Shown one piece after another: positions 55,712-64,000 of a stretch of 64,000 nucleotides of DNA (position 1 is the stretch's first letter; each line of letters opens with the position of its first letter). The notes beneath the pieces are model-generated. The model saw nothing but the letters and a program-made list of their open reading frames with translations. It was not told the origin of the DNA and did no database searches. The DNA is taken from contig CM034392.1 in the NCBI GenBank assembly GCA_019925095.2, positions 12,109,887 through 12,173,886 of the forward strand, in the 5' to 3' direction. The translations under genes and the position numbers were made by a program. The stretch comes from Dendrolimus kikuchii. Taxonomy: Eukaryota; Arthropoda; Insecta; Lepidoptera; Lasiocampidae.

Positions 55712-57000
55712 TAGGTTGGGGAAAAAGTCTTTTCGCATATAGTATGTATGAACTTGTAATAAGATCTCTTTGGCTATACCATTTGTATCTGGCTGGTTTT
55801 GGTATCATTAAAAAGTTTTAATTTTAAAGAAGACAATTCCAAATTCAAAATAGGAAAATGTGTGATTTTCATTTGTTTTTCTTATTGTTAAAATGAGTGG
55901 ATCTAATGAAAAAATTCGATACATTTTAAAATTTTACTAGAAAAAAGGTAAAAATGTAACACAAGCCGCGAAAAAAATTTGTGATGTTCATGGACCTAAT
56001 GCAGTATCTGTGAGTGTAGTGCAAATTTGGTTTAAGCGTTTTCAATCCGGAAATTTTGATATCAAAGATGCGCGTCGCTCTGGTCGCCCTGTTACGGACA
56101 AAATTGATGCCATTTTTGAAACAGTGGAGCAAGATCGGCATATTAGTAGTTATGATGTAGCTGGAGAACTGGGAATTGACCACAAAACGGTTTTGGCACA
56201 TTTGAAAAAATCTGGGTACACAAAACAGCTCGATATTTGGGTGCCTCATGAGCTAACTAAAAGAAACCTAATGAACCGTGTACTCGTTTGTGATTCTTTA
56301 TTACGACGTAATGAAACCGAACCATTTTTGAAGAAGCTGATAACTACAACTAGTGATGAAAAGTGGATTACGTACAACAAGAACGTGCGAAAAAGATCGT
56401 GGTCAAAGGCCGGTCAGGCTTCACAGACTGTGGCGAAACCCGGGTTAACTCGCAACAAGGTGATACTGTGTGTATGGTGGGATTGGAAGGATATTATTCA
56501 TTATGAGCTGTTACCGTCAGGCAGGACCATCGATTCTGAACTGTAATGCGAACAACTGATGAGATTAAAGCAAAAAGTTGAGAGAAAGCGGCCGGAATTA
56601 ATCAACAGAAGGGGTGTGGTTTTTCACCATGATAACGCTAGACCTCACACATCTTTAGCCACTCAGCAAAAATTACGAGAGTTTGGCTGGGAGGTGTTAA
56701 TGCATCCGCCGTATAGTCCTGACCTTGCACCTTCAGATTTTCACCTGTTTCGGTCTCTGCAGAATTCCTTAGGCAGTGTCAGGTTAACATCACGAGAGGA
56801 CTGCCAAAACCACTTGTCGCAGTTTTTTGATCAGAAGCCCCAAAATTTTTATAGCAATGGGATCACGTCCCTACCTACAAGATGACAAAAAGTTATCCAA
56901 CAAAATGGCACCTACATACTTTAGTCAAATGTAAATAAACTTTATAAAAAAACCTTTTGAATTTTTATATAAAATGCGAAGAAACTTTTTCCCCAACCTA
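55712..57000 (+). mobile_element. Hsmar1-like (cecropia-type, DD34D) mariner
   Basis: Imperfect inverted ends of about 27 bp: TAGGTTGGGGAAAAAGTCTT at 55712 and its counterpart AAACTTTTTCCCCAACCTA ending at 57000. Length is about 1.29 kb, as usual. The transposase frame starts at ATG 55893 and shows GIDHKTVLAHLKKSGYTKQL DIWVPHEL, the first Asp in TSDEKWITY, the second in FHHDNARPHTS and the third in SPDLAPSDFHLF. That is 34 residues between the last two. It is inserted within a copy of the TCTG dispersed repeat, which resumes at 57001. Confidence 0.9.
55893..56921 (+). pseudogene. mariner transposase pseudogene, three nonsense codons
   Basis: A single frame with TAG at 55938, TAA at 56544 (after IDSEL) and TGA at 56883 (where the family has Trp before QKV). 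A small in-frame insertion precedes the first catalytic Asp (LITTTSDEKW where relatives have LITGDEKW). All three catalytic aspartates remain. There are no frameshifts, so the copy decayed by point changes. Confidence 0.88.
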
Positions 57001-57560
57001 ATATACCGGGGATACCGGGGATGAATATAGTATACTTTTTATCTTGACAAGTGCGATAGTTTCTGGGATAAAAATATATTTGTCTCTTTGTTTGTTATGC
57101 TTTTACGGAAAAATTATTAGGCCGATTTGGCTGAAATTCGGTATATATGTAATTTTAATACCGATGGTGGACAAGGGATGCTTTTCATCCTGGATAATGC
57201 GATAGTTTTTGGGATAGAGTTATGTAAAAGTTATTTTCACTTATGTAGCTTACAAGATAGATAAACGGTGTAGATAAATAAAACTAGAACGGGTTAAAAT
57301 AGATGATGAAAGTTTGTATGGGAGAATAATCATTTCTCAAGTTTATACTGGATCGGTTTTGCTGTAATTTTGTTTATATGTAGTTTTAATACCAAAACCG
57401 TTTTTTGCAATATAAAATGATATGAATCTTCCGGGGGCAAATAGCACTAACATAAAAATTTAGTACATTGTAAGCTGTATTAATGCCTACTCTTTAGACA
57501 AGAGGCACACACTAGAGGTTGACCCACGGCGCAGCCGCGGGGTAAACTCTAGTACAGAAT
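57001..57560. repeat. TCTG-family dispersed repeat, right part
   Basis: 'gataaaaatatatttgtctctttgtttgttatgctttta', 'gccgatttggctgaaattcggtatatatgtaatttt' and 'ggacaagggatgcttttcatcc' match 34060-34190 base by base in long runs. The left part of the same copy is at 55630-55711, before the mariner. Confidence 0.75.
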
Positions 57561-57604
57561 AAAGTTGCGTTCGTGGGTTGCTGCGATATCACAGAAAATT
57601 TTTA

Positions 57605-57662
57605 CATACATACATACATACATAACTTCACGCCAGTTCCCTTGCGGGGTAGGCACGAACAT
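57605..57662 (-). mobile_element. Very short RTE-like 3' end
   Basis: (CATA)n then AACTTCACGCCAGTTCCCTT and GCGGGGTAGGCACGAAC. Only about 58 bp of the element; no exact target duplication seen. Confidence 0.75.
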
Positions 57663-58439
57663 TTTAATTCAAATAAATAGATACTTCCAGGTTGAACGAA
57701 CACACGTCCCTAAGAATAGATATCAAATTATTTCGATGATGAGTACGGTGTGTCAGAATTGTTCGATATAAATTGCACGTTCTACTAAAACTGCTTTTCG
57801 AAACATAGTGGAACTAAAATATTTTTTAATAACTGTAAAATTTATAAAAAAATATTTTTTTATAATTTCGGAGCAATATATCATTATACATATACCTCCA
57901 TTTAGTGCATATTTTCAAGTAGTTCCAAGTAATTCTAATTATTTGTATATAATACCCTAAGCTCGTAAACGCCGAAGTGCTGTGCTCCAGCCTCCCTATT
58001 TTTAAGAGAACTGACAGTATACCCACTAAGATAGTTCACAACGATTTAGATAATGTCAACTGTTGTCATTTCACTCCAGAACCACAAAAAGACGATGAAT
58101 ATAGTATATCCCATAGCTCACAAATTACAGATCATCTTGGACCTAATTTATAGTATACTATCACACGCATATTTTTTACAAATTTGAAAGTATATTATCA
58201 TATCCCTACGTATATTACTATTCTATAACTATAAAAAATTTGTATTTTTTTTAATAACATTTTGTTTTATGGTACCCTGTAAATGTAATAAAAATCCAGG
58301 GGTTCATTGACAATATTTGTTTTGGTGCTTTTCTAATACAATAATATTAGATAAACTATCACAGCCCTAGGAAATCTAACGCGGTCCTAAACTCTTATCA
58401 CTTATTTTAAAAATCCTGAGTCCTTGGAGAGTAGATTAG

Positions 58440-59550
58440 GGCACCCGCCGGTGACGGCAGCGGGCCGTAAGCTGTAGACGCGTCAGCAACGACAGGGCGG
58501 TGGCATGTGGGCTGTCAATCGACGAAAGGCAGGGCGCTTGAGACGCCGTTCAGGGCATTGGCAGAACGCTCATTGCGCCAGCAGGACGCTAGGGGGCCTG
58601 CAGGACGCTCAGGGCACCGGCAGGGTACAGAGTCAGCGTGATTAAGCAGGTAGATGACCCTATCTGCAAGGCAGCAACGCAGACTTGGAGTGGCAGAGCT
58701 CTCTGGTTTAGAAGACCTTAAATTCCTGCTTCGGACGGTACGGTTATATGAGAGAAGAGCTGCCTGTTGATAGATATCAGTATTTACTTGGAGGTTTACT
58801 CCAGCCAAATACTCGTAGCTGGATGCATCTGGTTAAAGGCTAATAGTCGAAGAACTCAGAGGGTCCTGGTTGTTAGCTTCGTACGGGGTTATCGTACAAT
58901 ATCGTAGACGGCGGCCACGCTAATTGTGGGTGATCCGCCTTGGGAATTCCAGACAGAGGTGCTCGCGAAAGTGTACCACTCCGGGCAAGATGCGCGGGCT
59001 AGAAGACTGGTGTACTGCCAGGCTGAAATAAATGTGATCAGAGCACGGAAAACCGAGGCCATGAGAAGTGGAGGGGACTATTGGCGTTCCCGAAAACTGG
59101 AGTGGAGACGATGTAGGCCATTCGTCTCCGTCGATCCAGATGGGTCTCGCGAAAGTGCAAAATGACGCAGATTCTTTCCGGGCATGGCTGCTTCAGCAAG
59201 TATCTCCATCGTATTCTAGGGTGTAACGCCACACCACAGTGCCAGGTGTGCGATGCACCAAATGACACGACGTTTCACACGCTTGTCGAGTGCACCGTTT
59301 GGGGACCTCAGAGGTTCCAACTCCAGGCCGAGTCAGGGCCGGTAGAGTCCATGAGGAATTTGGTGGAAGCCATTACCCTAAGCGATTCTTACTGGCAGGC
59401 GGCTTTATCCTTTGCTGAGTTAGTAATGACTCAAAAGGAGGCTGCCGTGAGAGAGGGAGAGGACTGTGCTAGCCTACGATCGTCGTCGTCAAACGGGGTT
59501 TCGGAGGAGGCATTGCGCACAGGAATTCCTCCCGTAATCCCGTGGTAGAG
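58440..59550 (+). mobile_element. R1-clade LINE remnant (ORF2 C-terminus with zinc finger)
   Basis: From about 58857: QRVLVVSFVRGYRTI (compare QRILAVRAIRGYRTV), GDPPWEFQTEVLAKVYHSGQ, then at 59162 MTQILSGHGCFSKYLHRILG and the finger CQVCDAPNDTTFHTLVECTV W, ending with ELVMTQKEAAVREGED. It has frame breaks and a stop near 59160. Upstream (58440-58640) is a GC-rich stretch with recurring 'caggacgctcagggc' units whose origin is unclear. Confidence 0.75.
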
Positions 59551-61500
59551 GGCCACCGTTTACGGGGGTATCGGTGGAATCACCTCTACTGCCCTGCTTC
59601 CCGGAGTTAGTACCAAGTTGGAGCACCAGAGACCTACGACAAGTTCACATTTAAAAAGGAAATAAGGAATAAATTAGACATATTGCCATATTTTGAATGT
59701 CAATTTCAAATAATTAAGTTATTATAAAATTCGTATTTTCAGAAAAATAAAGCAATAAAGTAAAAATATATTAATTTCATATTAAACAGAAAATTCAGGG
59801 CTGTGTTTCCCTTACCTGAATTCCAAAGTTCAGAGAAGTTGAAGTTTTTTAAAAACAAACATTATATAAATTAAAGAATTTGGATATATAGTCCTTATTA
59901 TAAGCACCCAAAAAATAGGTGGCAATGCCACAACCCTTCATGTCTACACAATAATTATATGTACTGATTTTTTTATCCATTGATTAATCTACAATGTAGA
60001 TAGGCAGCCACTTCTAATTTTTGATTATTTCGCGATTTTACCACTCAATTTTATAGTGGCATTTTAAAGACAATTCTATCTAAGATTTCGTATGCTCGGT
60101 TCCGATATTTGTAGCCTTCAGTTCTTTTATAGTTTCTAACAAACAGTACCTAAGGTCTTATGCAATCTACGGTATTATGATCTTCGCTGCATCGACCTAA
60201 GTATTTGCAACTTTATCTAACTAGAATGTTTTGGTGGATTTATTTATCAGTAGTGGCCGATAAGGGATCAAACATCGACCGTAATCTACATACATTTATA
60301 TAAAAATCTATACTTTATGTGACTGTTTGACTACAGGGCCACAGACTGACTGCTTGAAACTTGTCTGTGTAAACGGGACCAATGAACACACATTTAATTT
60401 AAAGTATTTGAAATTTAAATTTATATTAAAAAAAAAATCTGAACTTTCTCTCTATACAAGCTTAAACTATTCTTAATTTCACGCTCCTCGGTGACCGCAA
60501 TATGCTTAAAGAGAGGTACAAATCTCACTAAAACTTCTTATTGATTGCTCCTGTGGATATGAGAGATACTTTTCAAGAACTCTCTTCACCAACTTTGAAA
60601 TTGATTCTGAACTCGCTTTACAATTCAAAAGTTTGTCAAGAAAGTAATTAATGTAGCAATATACTCTGAAAATTAATTACCTACGTGCCTTTTGTACGAG
60701 TGAAGCGAGTTAGACGTTTTGTTCTTAATTAAAAAGCAATGTTTCACACATTGTTCGTTGTCGTGCATAACGAAATTGAATGAAGATGTTGCTATTTAAG
60801 GAACTGAACATTACCATAACATTGTATCTTTACGCTTAAATTTGTTCTAGTGCCTGGGATTCGTATATTATTCGTAAATTACGATGGACCGTCGTATCAT
60901 GTTTAAAGTAAATAGATATTAAAAAGATAATAACCGTCAATGAAGAATACAAAGAAATGACTGTTGCGTTGTAAAAGTAGTTACTCAGAATAGCTCCTAA
61001 ATTATGCATGAATAGATGGCAGCACTCTCTTCTCTTGTTCTTAAAATTTAAAATCTAAAGTTATTTTTTACTTTTGACTGATTTTGTGTATAAACTTTTT
61101 AAACAATAGAATGTCAAAAAACGAAAGAAGAATTACTTGTAGCATATAAATAGGTTTTAAAATTTATAAGATTACATACATCGAGAAGGTAATTAATTTA
61201 AAGTACGGTACTATAAAAGTTATAGAAGTATTAACTCTCTGAAAGGCACAAAAGTTAATATACTAAATAAACAGTAGATAATGGTGTTTTGTGCCAAAAT
61301 CAATACAGAAACGAACTAATTCAGGCCGCTCGTCTAATTGTTGCTTTGCCATAACTCTATACCGTATTGTTTGAAACAGCGCTGTCGTAGTTAGTTTCTT
61401 CCAACGGCTGTTTTGTCCGAAAACTCTCAATAATAATAATAATGAAACCAATAGTCCAAACTTTTTATGGGTTCTGTGTTATCTATAATATTACAAAATT
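59551..61500. other. AT-rich stretch without recognisable genes
   Basis: Both strands were read. No frame matches a family I know, and no inverted or tandem repeat of note was seen. It lies between the R1-clade remnant and a dispersed repeat. Confidence 0.5.
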
Positions 61501-62060
61501 CTAAAAATGCTGTAGCTGTACATTAAAGCCATTTAAAAAAATGGAACAGATTATATAAACGACACGGTACAATTTTTTAAAGATTTCTTGTCTGGTCGTC
61601 GGTGCGATTAAAATTCACGTAAAAACTACTGGGTTGATTTTGATGCAGTTTTAGCTGATCGACAGCAAATTCTGAGGCTTAAAATCTGCGCTTCTGCGCT
61701 ACTTTTTATCCTGGGAATTCCGCAGGAATATTCCTGGGAGCAGTTTGAAGTTATTCGGATTCATAAAAATTAGCTTATTTTGATACAGTTTTCACTAAAA
61801 CAATAGCTCACATTCTTTTTTAAAAGCTGCGATACTTTGTCTCAAAGGAATTTCGCGGGAATATTCCCGAGTATGGTACAAATTAGATAGGATGCATAAA
61901 AATTCGCTGATTCCGATACGATTTCACTAGAACGATAGCTAAACCCCTTTTCAAGCGATTTGATACTTTATATTCCGGAAATCCCTCGGGAATTTTCCTG
62001 GGAGTGTGTTAACGTGGGTAGTATACATACAAATTAGCGGATTCGGATCCGATTGATACT
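61500..62060. repeat. Dispersed repeat, 6655 type, long copy
   Basis: It contains 'gattatataaacgac', 'taaaaactactgggttgattttgatgc', 'tcgacagcaaattctgaggcttaaaatctgcgc' and three successive blocks of the type 'gggaattcc..ggaatattcctggga...cataaaaattagctta'. The block unit is about 120 bp and repeats with divergence. Confidence 0.6.
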
Positions 62061-62139
62061 AAAACAAATTATAATGGCCTGTTGAAAATATCCTTTGATT
62101 TTAAATACTAGCAAGAAAACTGTAATATTTTCTTAAGTT

Positions 62140-62365
62140 TACGCAACTTGTATACATAATAAAACTACGTTTTAACGGTTTTAAGCGCGGTAATTTATTT
62201 GATTTTGATTTTTCCGACGTTTCCCGGGCACGGACACACCGCAGGCTACTTTTCAGTTCAGTCTTCCGTAATCACAGCCACTGAAAAGTGGCCGAAACGT
62301 CGGAAAAACCAAAACCAAATAAATTACCGCGCTAAAACCGTTAAAACGTAGTTTTATTATAAAAT
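62140..62365. repeat. MITE family A, copy 3 (best preserved)
   Basis: The left arm ATAATAAAACTACGTTTTAA, CGGTTTTAAGCGCGGTAATT and TTTTTCCGACGTTTC is mirrored by GAAACGTCGGAAAAACC, AAATAAATTACCGCGC and AACGTAGTTTTATTAT. Arms are about 65-70 bp around a core of about 60 bp, non-coding. Confidence 0.8.
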
Positions 62366-63811
62366 AACTGTAATCTACGTTACGTGTCAAACGTGGTCGA
62401 AGTCGCGAGCATTTTCTAGTAGATTATGTAGATACTATATAGTCCTACACAGTACATAGACCACGATTTGTCCTTAAGTACGTTCTTAAGATGATATTAG
62501 ACGGTTCATTTCTGACTTTCACTTTGTGCGTATCAACCAAAATAATTCATATAAACATAAACTAATCATTCAATATCATTAAATACCATCATGTCCTTTC
62601 AGTTTTGTGCCTTCCAACCAAATTAATTCAATTTGGTTGTTCCATATAATATCAGCATTATGGCGTAAACAAGAACAATCGCCAGTCATTGTCGCACCGC
62701 AATTATATGGATTATATTGTCCAATAGGCCTATATGTGTCTGCTTTCTCATAACCCCACGAAAGCTTTCCAAAAGTCGGGGTCTTAGACCCACCCAGCCT
62801 GTGGTCAGCAACAATTTATAATATGATAATGATTCGGCCTAATAATACGCCCACTGCATATTCCAAAGCTAAGCACTTCTGTTATAGGGTGAACACAGCT
62901 GGTTCCAATAACACCCGGAATATATAATGGAAGTGATAGTTTCCGGAATTTATCCAACCGTGTAAGCTAAGATTACTAAGACGAGTTCAGCGATAATCAA
63001 ACTACTCTTAATACTATTGATATCGCTGGCTGATTTGATAAATATAGGCTCAGTGATAGGTATATACTTTTTAACACTGAAACGAATTTAAATGATTGAT
63101 TTGAGATGTATGAAACCTTAAAGGCTTTTGATATTAGATGTAGGTATATATAATTAATTTATGCAGTGCGGTGAATTCGGCGTTAGCCTACGTACCTTAA
63201 TATTATTGGTAACGACGAACGGAATAACCACATTTAATCAATGATAATGTAACATAACAAGTCCATGCATCCAACTGATTAATTGGAATATACATTTTTG
63301 TACGTAGCTTATGTTATCATCAAATAAAGAAGGATCTTGGATTATCTAGTTATCCAGTTAGCGGATGACAAATAAGATCCTTTTATCTGGTCGTTTAGTT
63401 AACGGACGATATTAATAATATTATTCATCCAGCTAGTGGACAACTAGACACTTCGAATAAAGAATGGTAACGTTCGAAACGGACTCGATAAGTGGATGGT
63501 TCCAAAAATAAAAATACATAATTAATATTTAAAGATTTTTTATAATATAATTTTTCTTTAATAATCTTCGTGAGGTATGACTTTTTAGGCTACCTGACTA
63601 TCATGAAACTGATGAATGCACTGTTATTACCATGGTAGTCTCAACTACTTTAAAGAACGACAATCGCCCAACAAATACGTAACTCGGAAGAGTGTTCTCT
63701 GCTCTACAATCACAGATGGCGCCACCAGATTTGGTTTTTATAGAAAATCTCAAACATTCAATCAACGTCTTATTATTTAAAACATATTTTTTTATTTTGC
63801 GTTAGTCATTT

Positions 63812-64000
63812 TTTATCCGTGCAGGAACGGAGAAAGAATACAATTTCCTGCGGCCTGTCGTAAGAGGCGACAAAACAACCGACAGCCAGGTAGTAGGCAT
63901 TTGCCCGACTGGATGGCTACCACCCCTTGTCTAAAGTATGTTGCCATAACAACGTTGAGTTGTGTTCCGGCATTAGTGACCAGGTTCCAGTCCCCTTTAA
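63812..64000 (+). mobile_element. LINE-tailed SINE, copy 5 (cut by window end)
   Basis: ATCCGTGCAGGAACGGAGAA to GACCAGGTTCCAGTCCCCTT; the 3' half lies beyond the window. Confidence 0.85.

Noticed and set aside
1..64000. CRISPR arrays, prokaryotic operons, or a defence-type gene cluster
   Set aside because: No regularly spaced repeats, no Shine-Dalgarno-led gene runs; all coding similarity is to animal genes or animal transposons.

Overview
The window looks like nuclear DNA from a moth or butterfly (Lepidoptera). This is inferred from three things: AT-rich intergenic DNA, insect-type split genes with GT-AG introns, and a dense load of transposon families that I recognise as typical of lepidopteran genomes (R1-clade, Jockey/CR1-like and RTE-like LINEs, maT and Hsmar1-like mariners, a LINE-tailed SINE, foldback MITEs). 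Nothing prokaryotic is present.

Two host genes lie in tandem on the + strand. Positions 2867-14735 hold eight exons, including the stop codon, of the milton/TRAK kinesin-mitochondria adaptor. Its N-terminal exons lie off the left edge, and the last exons are very GC-rich. After about 6.4 kb without a recognisable gene comes the intraflagellar-transport gene IFT81. Its ATG is at 21144, a perfect RFX X-box sits 124 bp upstream, and eleven recognisable exons run to 52813. The splice structure is consistent in phase for exons 1-10. Exon 10 then reads into a stop with no good donor, and about 40 conserved residues expected before the last exon cannot be found.

Transposons inflate the IFT81 introns to about 30 kb. 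From left to right they are: an RTE-like LINE ending about 25 bp from the exon 3 acceptor; a foldback element; a maT (DD37D) mariner split by a 2.2-kb LINE with an 8-bp target duplication; LINE and SINE pieces; a solo LTR with TG..CA ends and an ATAT duplication; a 6.6-kb R1-clade LINE on the - strand (gag-like ORF1 plus endonuclease/reverse transcriptase ORF2, nearly complete but with stops and a frameshift); a second maT mariner; and a decayed Jockey-type LINE. The last 11 kb, downstream of IFT81, hold two more R1-clade remnants, another LINE fragment, an Hsmar1-like mariner, MITEs and a SINE cut by the window edge.

I did not find a convincing undescribed multi-gene system. The observations most worth following are the IFT81 X-box and its damaged 3' coding region, the 3' tail shared by the SINE and the Jockey-type LINE, the nested insertions with exact target duplications, an 18-bp perfect hairpin near 9.3 kb, and a dispersed repeat family with a variable short-period core.
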